64,000 nt of DNA, taken from Sphingobium sp. (GTDB taxonomy: Bacteria; Pseudomonadota; Alphaproteobacteria; Sphingomonadales; Sphingomonadaceae). The number at the start of each line of letters is the position of its first letter. Positions within the stretch are counted from its first letter, which is position 1. The notes beneath the pieces are model-generated. The model did not search any database. It was given only the letters and a program-made list of their open reading frames with translations, and had not been told where the DNA came from. This document shows positions 1-10,860 of the stretch, one piece after another. The stretch covers positions 1 to 64,000 of the forward strand of contig JALCRK010000004.1 in the NCBI GenBank assembly GCA_022652485.1. Reading direction: 5' to 3'. Position numbers and translations under genes: made by a program.

Positions 1-1321
<1,321 letters not shown>

Positions 1322-1519
1322 GGGATGGCGCTGTTCTAGCGCATCGATAGGCAAAGTCCAGCGCCATGCCGGTTAACCGGCCATCCGGAACACCCCATTC
1401 GTCCGATTAGCGAAGTAGTGGCCGTTTTGCGCAACAACGGAATGCATCGACAACGCCTAACGCACTTTTAACTATAAGCCCCTATAATACTTTGAAACAC
1501 AAAGAATTGAGCCGGAGAG
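1322..1519. other. Intergenic region between thiC leader and chemoreceptor gene
   Basis: About 200 bases holding the divergent promoters of the thiC riboswitch transcript and the downstream chemoreceptor. The last 80 bases are AT-richer than the surroundings. I see no confident sigma-54 or sigma-28 element, no repeat and no reading frame worth calling. Confidence 0.5.
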
Positions 1520-3268
1520 ATGATGAAAAACGCATCCATCAAGGTCAAAGTCCAGTTTGTCTTCGCGACGCTGCTTTTTGTCGCTGCGGTCTGGGCCATC
1601 GCCAGTTTCATCGTCAGTCGGCAGACCAGCGAATCCATGCAGCAGATGGTGCGATCATCCACCCTGCTGCGCAACCAGACCGACACCGACATGGAGCATG
1701 ACGCGATTCGCGGCGACGTGCTTGGCATACTCGCCGCACGCACCGAGCCCAGCCTCAATGCGCCGGAGCTTGCCCAGTCGCTGAAAGAGCGGATTGCCGA
1801 GTTCCGGACCCTGTACGACAAGACCCTCGCCTATACCGGCTCGCAACAGGTGCACGACAGCGCCGCCTCCACCAAGCCCGATGTCGAGCTGTATCTGAGC
1901 AGCGCACAGCAGATTGCCGATGCCACTGCAAGCGGCCAGCCTATTTCCCCCGACGCGCTGGTGCAGTTCAACGACAAGTTCGAGAAGCTGGAAACCAGCC
2001 TCGGCGCCGTTTCCGACGCAATCGGCAGGCATGTCGCGGAGACCCGCGCCGAGGCCGATGGCACCGCCCGCGAAGGCTTCTATGTCACCCTCGCCTGCCT
2101 GCTGTTGATCGCCACGACCATCCTGCTCGTCTGGCGCAGCTTCACTGCCCAGATTCTGCGTCCGATCTTCGAGATCAAGGAGGCGGTGGAGCGGCTGACC
2201 GCGCGCAATCTCATTATCGACATCGCGGCTGCGGACCGGAAGGACGAGCTGGGCGAACTGGCCCATGCCGTGTACGGAATGCGGGACTGGATTTCCGAAG
2301 CGATCGCAGCGCGCCATGCACAGGAACAGGAAATCGTGCACACGGTCGGATCGGCGCTCGCGCGTCTCGCGGGCGGCGACCTTTCGAGCCGGATCGACAC
2401 AGAACTCAAGGGCGCCTTTGCCAGCCTCAAGGACGATTTCAATCAGGCCGTGGCCCAGCTTTCGCAGGCTCTGGGCAGCGTGCATCATTCCACAGACCGG
2501 ATGCTGACCAGCGCCGAGGAAATAAACCGGTCCGCCGGAGACCTCGCCCGGCGCAACGAAAACCAGGCCCACAGCCTCAAGAATATCGCCGATGCGATCT
2601 CGGACGTGTCCGAAAAGGTCGCCTCCTCTGCCGAAGCGGTGAAGGGTGCGCAATCCGTCGTGCAGGATGTCAACAGCGCCGTCACCCAGGGCGGCGACGT
2701 GATCCAGCGCGCGGTGGACGCGATGGACAAGATCGAGACATCCTCCCGCGCGATCGACAGCATCATCACCGTGATCGACGGCATCGCCTTCCAGACCAAC
2801 CTGCTCGCGCTCAACGCGGGCGTGGAGGCGGTGCGCGCGGGCGACGCGGGCAAGGGCTTCAATGTCGTCGCGAGCGAGGTGCGTGCGCTGGCGCAGCGCT
2901 CCGCCGAGGCGGCGAACGAGATCAAGAAGCTCATCTCCAGCAGCTCGTCCCATGTCGAGACCGGGGTGCATCTGGTGCGCGAGGCGGGCGATTCGCTCCA
3001 TGCGATTCTGAACAAGGTGGCGGAGATTTCGGCGGTGATGGACAATCTCACCGCCAGCGCGACCGAACAGGCGGGCACGCTGCGCACGATCGACACCAGC
3101 GCGCATGATATTCAGGGCATCACCCAGCAGAATGCGGCGGCAACCGAAGAGGTGAGCGCCGTGACCCGCAAGGTGGTGACCGTGACGCGCGAGGTGGTGG
3201 ATCAACTGTCCGGCTTCACGCTCGACGATGGGGGCAGCAGAGCCCTGCCGAGAGCGAAAGCGGCATGA
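1520..3268 (+). CDS. Methyl-accepting chemotaxis protein
   Basis: Transmembrane chemoreceptor expected to control CheA. TM1 is at about residues 10-31 and TM2 at about 188-207, framing a roughly 155-residue periplasmic sensing region without a recognised fold. A HAMP domain follows (about 208-260), then the coiled-coil signalling domain (about 330-560) with its tip near residue 420. The tip reads [18 protein letters not shown], so the usual AAVEAARAG has Gly and Val replacements. GGAGAG lies just before two adjacent ATG codons (1520 and 1523); the second has better spacing. The stop overlaps the next start as ATGA, coupling the receptor to a porin gene. Ligand unknown. Confidence 0.93.
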   Translation: MMKNASIKVKVQFVFATLLFVAAVWAIASFIVSRQTSESMQQMVRSSTLLRNQTDTDMEHDAIRGDVLGILAARTEPSLNAPELAQSLKERIAEFRTLYDKTLAYTGSQQVHDSAASTKPDVELYLSSAQQIADATASGQPISPDALVQFNDKFEKLETSLGAVSDAIGRHVAETRAEADGTAREGFYVTLACLLLIATTILLVWRSFTAQILRPIFEIKEAVERLTARNLIIDIAAADRKDELGELAHAVYGMRDWISEAIAARHAQEQEIVHTVGSALARLAGGDLSSRIDTELKGAFASLKDDFNQAVAQLSQALGSVHHSTDRMLTSAEEINRSAGDLARRNENQAHSLKNIADAISDVSEKVASSAEAVKGAQSVVQDVNSAVTQGGDVIQRAVDAMDKIETSSRAIDSIITVIDGIAFQTNLLALNAGVEAVRAGDAGKGFNVVASEVRALAQRSAEAANEIKKLISSSSSHVETGVHLVREAGDSLHAILNKVAEISAVMDNLTASATEQAGTLRTIDTSAHDIQGITQQNAAATEEVSAVTRKVVTVTREVVDQLSGFTLDDGGSRALPRAKAA

Positions 3269-4460
3269 GGCCGGTCCTGCCGGCGCGCATGGCAGCCGCC
3301 CTTATCCTGCTGGCGCACCCGCTTGCGGCCCGGGCCGAAGAGACGCCGCCCGCGCCGCCGGTCGAGGTCATGCTCACCTACACCGCCGATGTTGCCGCGA
3401 CCGTCTCCGGCGGGTCGGACAGCAAGGCGCGCTATCTCGACAATTTCGACCTCGTCGCGGACGCGGATCTCGACCGGCTGATCGGCTGGAAGGGTGCGCG
3501 CGCGCATGTCTATGGCCTCGGCAACTTCGGCAGGCGGCCGAATGACAGCGCGGGCACGCTGGAAGGCGTCGACAATATCGAGGTCGGCAAACAGGCCGTG
3601 CGCCTGTTCGAGGCCTGGATCGAGCAGGATCTGGGCGGCGCGAGCGTGCTTGCCGGGCTGTATGACCTCAACAGCGAATTTTACGCGACCGACGCATCCA
3701 GCCTGCTGATCGCGCCGCCGTTCGGCATCGGCTCGGAGCTGGCGGGCAACGGACCCAACGGCCCGTCCATCTTCCCGTCGACCGCGCTCGCCGTCCGGTT
3801 CCGGGCGACTTTCAACTGCGACCGCGGCTATGTCGAGGCGGCGGCGCTCAATGCCCGCGCGCAGACATGGGGCGATCCGGGCGGGATCGATACCCGTTTC
3901 GATGACGGCGTGCTGCTGATCGGCGAGGCGGGACACCAATTCGGCCCGGCCAAGCTCTCGCTCGGCGCGTGGACCTACAGCAAGAAGCGCGAGGATGGGA
4001 TCGCGACCGACGCGCTCGGCAATCCCTTGAGGCGCACGGCATGGGGCGCATATGGTCTGCTGGAGGCGCGGCTCTCCGGCGGCGAGGATGGCCCGCATCT
4101 CGACGGCTTCCTGCGCGGCGGCGCATCGGAAGGGCGGACGACGGATTTCTCCTGGGCCGCGCACACCGGTTTTTTCTATGGCCCGGTCTGGGCCGGGCGC
4201 GAGGACAGCGCTCTCTCTCTCTCGGCCTGCGCTATGCGCGCACCAGCGGCCCGTTCCGCGCGCTCGCCCGCGCGGCGGGAGACACGCCATCCAGCGGCGA
4301 ATATGGCGCGGAGCTGAGCTATAGCGACCGGATCGCCCCGTTCCTGCTGATCCAGCCCGACGTGCAGCTCATCGCCAACCCCGGCGGCCTCAGCGGCGCG
4401 CGCACGGCGGTCGTCACCACCCTGCGCATCACGATCGAGGTGCCGCCCCTGTTCCGATGA
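3265..4460 (+). pseudogene. OprB-type carbohydrate porin, frame broken in a CT repeat
   Basis: Outer-membrane porin of the carbohydrate-selective OprB type, judged from its signal peptide (cleavage near AARAEE), Gly- and aromatic-rich beta-strand pattern and the phrases GLYDLNSEFY and PSIFPSTALAVRFR. The frame opened at 3265 is homologous-looking to about position 4210. It then runs through six CT units (4211-4222) into unrelated Ala/Arg-rich sequence ending at 4317. Removing one CT unit joins it to the frame that continues LGLRYARTSGPFRALARAAG and ends LRITIEVPPLFR at 4460, a proper barrel C-terminus. The in-frame product would be 397 residues. It could be a sequencing slip, a recent mutation or a phase-variable switch. 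It is translationally coupled to the upstream chemoreceptor. Confidence 0.75.
4211..4222 (+). repeat. (CT)6 dinucleotide repeat inside porin gene
   Basis: Six consecutive CT units lie in the coding sequence exactly where the porin reading frame is lost. Five units would restore the full-length frame. Short dinucleotide tracts can slip during replication. Confidence 0.9.
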
Positions 4461-4463
4461 GGC

Positions 4464-4862
4464 TCAGTTGAAGCGCAGGGCGGCGAAAACGGTGAGGGCA
4501 AATCCCCACATCGCCGTCACCAGCGCCCAGCCACGGTGCATGTTCGCCAGATTCTTGAGCCAGAAATGGAAATAGGCGTCGGAAAAGCCGACTACGACCA
4601 GCGCCTCGATGATCATCAGCCCGCCCAGCCCCTTCATCACGCAGGCGAGCAGATCGGCGGGAAGCCACGGGTTCGCCAGATACACCACCCCGCCGGTGAT
4701 CAGCTCCAGCATCCCCGCCGTCAGTTGCAGCGCGGGTGACTTCTCGAATTCCTGCACCATCGCCTGCCAGATGCCAGGCTTGCGCAGCGCGCCCACCGCC
4801 GCAAACAACACGAACAGACCGAGCAGCAGCGCGGTCCACGCCGTCAAATCCATCATAAGCAT
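4464..4862 (-). CDS. Small integral membrane protein, function unknown
   Basis: A 132-residue protein with four predicted membrane segments at about residues 8-25, 48-66, 75-95 and 108-128. It has the look of DoxX/DUF4149-like small membrane proteins but I do not recognise the family. I chose ATG 4862 (MLMMDLTAW) because AGGGGAGAG stands immediately upstream; the frame stays open to 4898 without a better site. It lies downstream of purH on the same strand with a 174-base gap, and converges with the broken porin gene, leaving only 3 bases between them. Confidence 0.7.
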   Translation of the reverse strand: MLMMDLTAWTALLLGLFVLFAAVGALRKPGIWQAMVQEFEKSPALQLTAGMLELITGGVVYLANPWLPADLLACVMKGLGGLMIIEALVVVGFSDAYFHFWLKNLANMHRGWALVTAMWGFALTVFAALRFN

Positions 4863-5036
4863 TCTCTCCCCTCTTATGCACGCCTTCCCGTCGCACATCT
4901 TCGGCAGAGCAGCCCTCCGGCCCTCGTTCGGGGTCAGTGGAGCAGGACTCTGCGGCGGATGTTACGCGAAAAAGCGTCGGGGGGAAGTGAATAGTGTCGG
5001 GCAGGCGCCAGCGCCGCGAAACGCCACGCCAGCCAA

Positions 5037-6626
5037 TCAGTGCCGGAAGTGGCGCATTCCGGTGAAGACCATCGCGAGGCCGGCTTCGTCGGCGGCGGCG
5101 ATCACCTCCTCGTCACGCATCGAACCCCCCGGCTGGATCACCGCCGTCGCCCCTGCCTCGACCGCCGCGAGCAACCCGTCCGCGAACGGGAAGAACGCAT
5201 CGGAGGCAACCGCGCTGCCCACCGTCTTCGCCTGCGCCCAGCCAAAGGTCTCCGCGGCTTCCTGCGCCTTTGCTGCGGCGATGCGCGAGCTGTCGCGCCG
5301 GTTCATCTGCCCCGCGCCGATGCCCGCCGTCACCCCGTCCTTCGCATAGACGATGGCGTTCGATTTCACATGCTTCGCGACGGTCCAGGCGAACAGGCAG
5401 TCGGTCAGTTCCTGGCTTGTCGGCGCGCGCTGTGTGACCACTTTCAGCATGTCGCGCGTCACGCGGCCGTTGTCGCGGTCCTGCACCAGGATTCCACCCG
5501 CAATCAGCGTCACGGTCTGGCCGCCACGCGCCGGGTCGGGCAGGCCATCGGTCAGCAGCAGGCGCAGGTTCTTCTTCCTGGCGAAGACGGCCTTGGCCGC
5601 GTCATCCGCGCCGGGCGCGACAACCACCTCGGTGAAGATGCCGCTGATCGCTTCCGCCGTCGGCCCATCGAGCGGCCGGTTGACCGCGATGATGCCGCCG
5701 AACGCCGACACGCTGTCGCACTCGAACGCGTTCCTGTATGCCTCCACCAGCGTCGCGCCGGTGGCGACGCCGCAGGGATTGGCGTGCTTCACGATCACCA
5801 CGGTCGGCGGCCCGTCGCGGAATTCGGCGAGCAGCTCCAGCGCGGCATTGGCGTCGTTCAAATTGTTGTAGGAAAGCTCCTTGCCCTGCACTTGAGTCGC
5901 CTGGCCGATGCCGGAAACATGCGGGCCGGTGGGCACATAAAGCGCCGCCTCCTGATGCGGATTCTCGCCATAGCGCAGCGGCATGACGAGCTTGCGCGTC
6001 ATCGCCATGCTGGTGGGGAATTTCTGCCCCTGGTCGACGGTCATGAACCAGTTGGCGATCATCCCGTCATAAGCGGCGGTGGCGGCATAGGCCTTGGCGG
6101 CGCAGAGGCGGCGGAAATCATAGGTCGTCGCGCCGCCATTGGCGTCCATCTCCGCGACGAGGCGCGCATAATCGGCCGGGTCGGTCACAATCGTGACGCT
6201 CTCGTGATTCTTCGCGGCGGAGCGGACCATCGACGGGCCGCCGATGTCAATATTCTCGATGATCTCGTCTCGGGTTCCGCCCTTCGCCACCGTCTGCGCG
6301 AACGGATAGAGGTTGACCACCACGAGGTCGATCGGCGCAATGGCGTGCTCCGTCATCGAGGCGACATGCTCCGCATTATCCCGCACCGCGAGCAGCCCGC
6401 CATGCACCTTGGGATGCAGCGTCTTGACCCGCCCGTCCATCATTTCGGGAAAGCCGGTGAGATCGGAGATGTCGTCGACGGCGAGCCCCGCTTCGCGCAA
6501 CGCCTTCGCGGTGCCGCCGGTCGACACCAGCGCCACGCCGTGACGGGCAAGCGCCTGCCCCAGCTCCACAAGCCCCGTCTTGTCGGACACCGAAAGCAGC
6601 GCCCGCCCGATTATTACGTTTGTCAT
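5037..6626 (-). CDS. purH: Bifunctional AICAR formyltransferase / IMP cyclohydrolase
   Basis: Catalyses the last two steps of de novo purine synthesis, AICAR to FAICAR to IMP, in the cytosol. At 529 residues it has the usual length. The N-terminal MGS-like cyclohydrolase domain opens [18 protein letters not shown] with [14 protein letters not shown]. The transformylase domain shows [17 protein letters not shown] and the catalytic Lys-His in [12 protein letters not shown]. The C-terminus is [14 protein letters not shown], as in the family. AGGAA precedes the ATG. It follows rpe and the heparinase-like gene on the same strand, separated from them by a 365-base region holding repeats and a gene remnant. 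Confidence 0.98.
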   Translation of the reverse strand: MTNVIIGRALLSVSDKTGLVELGQALARHGVALVSTGGTAKALREAGLAVDDISDLTGFPEMMDGRVKTLHPKVHGGLLAVRDNAEHVASMTEHAIAPIDLVVVNLYPFAQTVAKGGTRDEIIENIDIGGPSMVRSAAKNHESVTIVTDPADYARLVAEMDANGGATTYDFRRLCAAKAYAATAAYDGMIANWFMTVDQGQKFPTSMAMTRKLVMPLRYGENPHQEAALYVPTGPHVSGIGQATQVQGKELSYNNLNDANAALELLAEFRDGPPTVVIVKHANPCGVATGATLVEAYRNAFECDSVSAFGGIIAVNRPLDGPTAEAISGIFTEVVVAPGADDAAKAVFARKKNLRLLLTDGLPDPARGGQTVTLIAGGILVQDRDNGRVTRDMLKVVTQRAPTSQELTDCLFAWTVAKHVKSNAIVYAKDGVTAGIGAGQMNRRDSSRIAAAKAQEAAETFGWAQAKTVGSAVASDAFFPFADGLLAAVEAGATAVIQPGGSMRDEEVIAAADEAGLAMVFTGMRHFRH

Positions 6627-6700
6627 CCGAGTTCCTGAAACTTTTGCAAAGATGGCCCGCCCCTTAAAGGTGGCCGATCGAAAAATACAGCCTTACCTTG

Positions 6701-6916
6701 TCAATTCTCCCCTGCAAGGGGAGGGGGACCGTCCGCAGGACGGTGGAGGGGTAAGGCTGTCATCACGATATGCTGAATAACCGCCTCCACATCCCGCAGC
6801 ACTTCCGAGGCAGGCACGCGGAGAACCCTGACCCCTTGCCGGACCAGCCAGATATCCCGTTCCGAATCCTGCTGGGGCCTGTCGCCACGATTATGCGCTT
6901 CTCCGTCGATTTCGGG
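6701..6916 (-). pseudogene. Remnant of a DUF559 (Vsr-like) endonuclease-domain gene
   Basis: In one minus-strand frame this reads PEIDGEAHNRGDR, then ERDIWLVRQGVRVLRVPASEVL, then AVIQHIV, which is the C-terminal half of a DUF559 domain including the acidic E-x-DG..H active-site region. There is no start codon or N-terminal half: upstream the frame runs straight into a palindromic repeat, and the last codons before the stop at 6701 come from a second inverted copy of that repeat. It looks like a gene eroded or cut by repeat insertion. Activity is not expected. Confidence 0.65.
6707..6755 (+). repeat. Palindromic intergenic repeat, family B copy 1
   Basis: Contains CTCCCCTGCAAGGGGAG followed by GGGGACCGTCCGCAGGACGG and TGGAGGGGTAAG, that is two nested stem-loops. 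A related copy in inverted orientation lies about 180 bases away, and the DUF559 remnant is between them. Confidence 0.75.
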
Positions 6917-6931
6917 CCGTGGAGCATGGTG

Positions 6932-6988
6932 CTTACCCCTCCACCGCTGGCAGAGCCAGCGGTCCCCCTCCCCATTCCGGGGGGAGGA
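6932..6988 (-). repeat. Palindromic intergenic repeat, family B copy 2
   Basis: Starts CTTACCCCTCCACCGCTGG, continues with a CCGCTGGCAGAGCCAGCGG stem and CCCCCTCCCC, and ends in GGGGGGAGGA. It is the inverted relative of the copy at 6707-6755 with different hairpin arms (CCGCTGGC instead of CCGTCC), so stem pairing is preserved while sequence differs. It ends 3 bases before the stop codon of the heparinase-like gene. Confidence 0.75.
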
Positions 6989-6991
6989 TTT

Positions 6992-8737
6992 TTATCCGAC
7001 TCTTTTCAGCAGCCAGCCCAGCGAGTTCCCGCCCGGCTCGGCCACCGCGCTGACCACGAGCTGTTTCGTGGCGTGCGGGCGGCCCTCGCCATCGACCCAC
7101 AGGCTCTCCTCGATCGAGAGCTTGCCCGCCCCGGCGCGAAACTGCCATAGCGCCGCCATGTCGATGCGCAGCAGCGCACCCTGCTCGTCCGCCGTGAGCG
7201 ATGCATCCACATGGGGCGCGAGATGGAAGCGCAGCACATAAGGCACCGCGGCCGGTTTCCTCCGGCGCTGGCTGGGAAGCAGCATATCCTCGCCGCGAAT
7301 GTCGCGCCCGTCGTTGCTCACCAGCAGCAGGCGGCGGTGCATATAGCCCAGGCGGCGCACATAGCCATCATGGCTCACCTCGATGCGACTGCCGTTTTCC
7401 AGCTCCTGCCGGTGCAGCTCCACCTCGGTGACGCCCTTGCCGAGCGTACCGTCATGCAGGATCGCAGTCGAATTGCGCTCGTCGAGAATGAGGGTGCTGT
7501 GCGCGGCGGTGCTGCGCAAACCCTGTGCCAGCTCTTCCGGGACGAGCACGCCTGCCAGATCCGCGCCGCCGCAGCTGACGATCAGCCGGTCCGGCCCGTC
7601 GCTCACCTCGATCGCGCCGGTGGAGGCACAGCCCACACCGGCTGTCCGCGTCGCGGGCGGCGGAGCGGCATCCACCAGCAGCACGGTGGCCCCGGCGGCG
7701 ATGCGCTGATAACCCCAGTCCCGCGCCTGCCGCAGCGGACGGGTGCGCACGCCGCTGGCCTGGATGACGCGCTCGACCTGCTCGGAACCGATCGCGCCCG
7801 CACCCTGCCAGCTCGCAAGGCCGCCATCGCCATGCGTGATGCCGAGAAGGGCGGCGACCGTGCGCGCCAGCGTCTCGGTGACGAAGCTCGGCGCCTCGTC
7901 GTTCACCGCGTCATAGGCGGCGTTGACCAGGCCCAGAAGCTCGATGGTGCGCAGGAGGTCGGTCGGCGAACGGCTGATGATGCCGCCGTCATTATAGAGA
8001 GCGCCTTCCAGCGCGCGCTTCAGGCCCGCCTCGCCAAAGGCCCGGCGCGGCCCTCCGCCCGGCAGCAACAGGCCCGCCGCCACCACGCCGCCCCAGGCCA
8101 CGAGACGGGGCAGGCCGACCGGAGCCTTGTCCGCGCTGCGATCGAGATGCCGCGCGGTGCGCGCGAAGCAGGTCAGCAGCAGCGAGCGATAGACCAGATC
8201 GTTGCTGGAGAGGATATAGGGCGCATAGGCCGCCCAGAAGATCAGCCGCCAGCCCGCATTTTCCGGCGCCCATGCGGGCTCGCCCGGCTTTTCGGCATTC
8301 GCGGCGAGCCATTTCCGCATCACGGCCTCGGCAATCGGCGCTCCCTGCTCGCGCGTGGCAGTGCTGGCGAGATCGCGCAGCCAGCGGAAGCCATGCAGAT
8401 ACTCCGCCAGCGGGGCGGACATCGGCGCGGTGAAATCGAGGTCCGCCAGCGGCAGCTTCTGGCCCCGGAACAGGAAATGCCCGGCGCGGATCGCCTTTCC
8501 GGCGCGCGCGTCGCCCCCAACCTTGTCCGGCAGCACCGCGAGCAGCTTCAGCGGATATTTGCCCTTGAGGCGCATGTTGTGCAGCGGCGTGCGCCAGGTC
8601 AGGCGGTAGAAATGATTGGCCACCCGCTCCGCCAGCGAGCTGCCCTTGTCATTGGAGAGACGGATAAGGCGCTTGCCGGTCTCGATGCCGTCCGCTTCTT
8701 TATCGTTCTGAAAGAAGGGGTTCGAGAGGTCGTTCAT
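6992..8737 (-). CDS. Heparinase II/III-like protein
   Basis: A 581-residue protein with an N-terminal alpha/alpha-toroid region (about residues 45-330; WLRDLAS near residue 117, [20 protein letters not shown] near 252) and a C-terminal beta-sandwich (about 360-560) with [16 protein letters not shown] and [16 protein letters not shown]. This is the layout of polysaccharide lyase-like heparinase II/III proteins. No signal peptide is visible, so cytoplasmic or cell-envelope action is undecided and the substrate is unknown. Its start overlaps the rpe stop as ATGA, so the two are one transcript; rpe, this gene and purH are in the same direction. Confidence 0.88.
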   Translation of the reverse strand: MNDLSNPFFQNDKEADGIETGKRLIRLSNDKGSSLAERVANHFYRLTWRTPLHNMRLKGKYPLKLLAVLPDKVGGDARAGKAIRAGHFLFRGQKLPLADLDFTAPMSAPLAEYLHGFRWLRDLASTATREQGAPIAEAVMRKWLAANAEKPGEPAWAPENAGWRLIFWAAYAPYILSSNDLVYRSLLLTCFARTARHLDRSADKAPVGLPRLVAWGGVVAAGLLLPGGGPRRAFGEAGLKRALEGALYNDGGIISRSPTDLLRTIELLGLVNAAYDAVNDEAPSFVTETLARTVAALLGITHGDGGLASWQGAGAIGSEQVERVIQASGVRTRPLRQARDWGYQRIAAGATVLLVDAAPPPATRTAGVGCASTGAIEVSDGPDRLIVSCGGADLAGVLVPEELAQGLRSTAAHSTLILDERNSTAILHDGTLGKGVTEVELHRQELENGSRIEVSHDGYVRRLGYMHRRLLLVSNDGRDIRGEDMLLPSQRRRKPAAVPYVLRFHLAPHVDASLTADEQGALLRIDMAALWQFRAGAGKLSIEESLWVDGEGRPHATKQLVVSAVAEPGGNSLGWLLKRVG

Positions 8738-9396
8738 GCGCCTCGCAGCCCCCGGATATTGTCGGCATAGGCCGAAGGGCCACCGCGGAAAGTGGCCGTG
8801 CCCGCCACCAGCACATCGGCACCGGCGGCGATGACGCGCGGCGCGGTGGTGAGATCCACACCACCATCGACCTGCAAGTGGATCGGCTTGCCAAGCTTGT
8901 CGATGCTCTTGCGGATCGCCTCGATCTTGCGCAGCTGGCTCTCGATGAAGCTCTGCCCGCCGAAGCCGGGGTTGACGCTCATCACCAGCACGAGGTCGAT
9001 CTCTTCCAGCACATAATCGAGCATCTTCGCGGGCGTGGAAGGGTTGAGCGACACGCCTGCCTTCTTGCCCAGCGCCTTGATCCGCTGGATCGTCCGGTGA
9101 AGGTGCGGCCCGGCCTCCTGATGCACGGTGATGATGTCGCTGCCCGCCTCGGCAAAGGCGTCGAGCATCGGATCGACCGGCGTAATCATCAGGTGAACGT
9201 CCATCACCTTCTGCGTGTGCGGGCGCAGCGCCTTCACCACCATCGGGCCGATGGTGATGTTGGGCACGAAATGCCCGTCCATCACATCGACATGCACCCA
9301 GTCCGCCCCGGCGGCGTCAATGGCGCGCACTTCCTCGCCCAGACGGGCGAAATCCGCCGAGAGGATGGAGGGGGAGATGAGAACGGGCCGGTTCAT
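8734..9396 (-). CDS. rpe: Ribulose-phosphate 3-epimerase
   Basis: Interconverts ribulose 5-phosphate and xylulose 5-phosphate in the pentose phosphate pathway. At 220 residues it is full length with the TIM-barrel signatures [53 protein letters not shown] and [13 protein letters not shown], giving the metal-binding His/Asp set (HVDVMD, DVHLM, VDGG). The stop codon overlaps the start of the heparinase-like gene, indicating translational coupling. Confidence 0.97.
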   Translation of the reverse strand: MNRPVLISPSILSADFARLGEEVRAIDAAGADWVHVDVMDGHFVPNITIGPMVVKALRPHTQKVMDVHLMITPVDPMLDAFAEAGSDIITVHQEAGPHLHRTIQRIKALGKKAGVSLNPSTPAKMLDYVLEEIDLVLVMSVNPGFGGQSFIESQLRKIEAIRKSIDKLGKPIHLQVDGGVDLTTAPRVIAAGADVLVAGTATFRGGPSAYADNIRGLRGA

Positions 9397-9658
9397 GAAC
9401 GCATCGCCTTACCCGCGCGCGCGCTGCGGCGCAACAGGACAGGGCGGCTTGTCCACGGAAATTTCGCCCCAAAAAATGCACGGCTCTTGCACCGACATGC
9501 GCCACCTTGGTTGCAAAATTTGCAATCGACTGTTTTTTGGGCAGAAAAAATGAGAAGGTTAATGGTTTTTTAGGGCAAGGTAGGAAAAATCCGTCGCAAC
9601 AGTATAAGCAAACAGTAATTTAGGTGAGGATTCACACGCGCCGAGGTGAATCTGAAAC

Positions 9659-10711
9659 ATGCAAGACGATATTCTGAAACTGGCCTTCGAGGTCTCCCGC
9701 ATTACCGGCGAGAAGATCGCGGTCATCGACCGGATCATGATGCGCACCCGTATGCTCTCCATGAATGCCCGTCTTGAGTCGACGCGCGCGGGCGACGCCG
9801 GGCTGGGCTTCGGCGTGGTGGCGCGCGAGATGGGCGTGGTCGCGGAAGAGGTGAACGCCCTCTCGGCACAGCTCCAGAGCGAGATCGCCGCCAACACCGC
9901 GCGGATCGAGGATGCCGGTCGGCACATGATGCAGGAATTCAAGGGCCAGCGCTTCGCCGATCTTGCCCGCAACGTGGTCGAGATCATTGACCGCAACCTC
10001 TATGAGCGCTCGTGCGACGTGCGCTGGTGGGCGACGGACAGCGCGGTGGTCGGCGTGCTCCAGCAGCGGACCGAAGAAGCGCGCGCCTATGCCTGCGAGC
10101 GGCTGGCGACCATCCTGCGCTCCTACACCGTCTATCTCGACCTGTGGGTGGCGGACCGCAACGGCAGGGTGATCGCGACCGGGCGCGGCAACCGCTTCCC
10201 CGCCGCCATCGGCCAGGACGTTTCCGAAACCGAATGGTTCAAGAGCGGGATGCGCACCCGCAATGGCGACGATTTCGCGGTGTGCGACATCACGCGCAAC
10301 AGCGTGCTCGGCAATGCGCAGGTGGCGACCTACACCACCGCCATCCGCAAGGGCGGCGCGGTCGATGGCGAGGCGCTGGGCGTGCTCGGCATCTTTTTCG
10401 ACTGGGAACCACAGGCGCGCGACATCGTCGAGGGCGTGGCGCTAACCGAGGCGGAGCGCGGCGACACCCGCGTGATGCTGCTCAACTCGCAGCATCAGGT
10501 AATCGCCACTTCGGGCAAGGCCTGCACGCTGAACGAGGTCTATCCGGTCAAGGCGACCGCGAAACAGGGCTATTATCAGGAAAACGCGCGCATGATCTGC
10601 TATGCGCTGACGCCCGGCTACGAAACCTACAAAGGGCTGGGCTGGTACGGCTGCATCGAAACGCGGGTGGCGGCCGACCGGATGAATTCAGAGATGATCG
10701 TCAAGCATTGA
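9659..10711 (+). CDS. Soluble chemoreceptor-like protein: receptor tip followed by Cache-like sensor
   Basis: A 350-residue protein without membrane segments. Residues about 20-75 match the hairpin tip of methyl-accepting chemotaxis proteins (IDRIMMRTRMLSMNARLESTRAG, then GFGVVAREMGVVAEEV), the part that contacts CheA and CheW. After a helical linker (NLYERSCDVRWWATD near residue 118), residues about 150-340 look like a Cache-type ligand domain: LDLWVADRNGRVIATG, then ETEWFKSGM, VATYTTAIRK, GVLGIFFDW and GLGWYGCIE. Sensor and signalling parts are in the reverse of the normal order and the protein should be cytoplasmic. GAGGTG precedes the ATG by ten bases. It stands alone between genes on the opposite strand. 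Confidence 0.82.
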   Translation: MQDDILKLAFEVSRITGEKIAVIDRIMMRTRMLSMNARLESTRAGDAGLGFGVVAREMGVVAEEVNALSAQLQSEIAANTARIEDAGRHMMQEFKGQRFADLARNVVEIIDRNLYERSCDVRWWATDSAVVGVLQQRTEEARAYACERLATILRSYTVYLDLWVADRNGRVIATGRGNRFPAAIGQDVSETEWFKSGMRTRNGDDFAVCDITRNSVLGNAQVATYTTAIRKGGAVDGEALGVLGIFFDWEPQARDIVEGVALTEAERGDTRVMLLNSQHQVIATSGKACTLNEVYPVKATAKQGYYQENARMICYALTPGYETYKGLGWYGCIETRVAADRMNSEMIVKH

Positions 10712-10748
10712 GGGTTTTATCCAAAATTGACTTGCAATTTTGGGTTCG

Positions 10749-10823
10749 GCACCAGCCCGCTCCCCCTCCCAACCTCCCATAGGATACGATATCGGGAGGT
10801 TGGGAGGGGGAGCGGGCTGGTGC
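10749..10823. repeat. Long perfect inverted repeat, family A copy 1
   Basis: Two 30-base arms (10749-10778 and 10794-10823) are exact reverse complements around a 15-base loop with an ATAGGATACGATATC centre. It lies between the convergent soluble-receptor gene and rsmB and could terminate both transcripts. Copies recur at 15788 and 19048. Confidence 0.9.
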
Positions 10824-10860
10824 GGCCTATCCGAAACGCAGCGAAGCTGCCTGTTTCAGA

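Noticed and set aside
5040-6638. Long open frame (532 codons) on the strand opposite purH
   Set aside because: Arg/His/Gly-rich translation without domains; it mirrors purH and arises from high GC at third codon positions.
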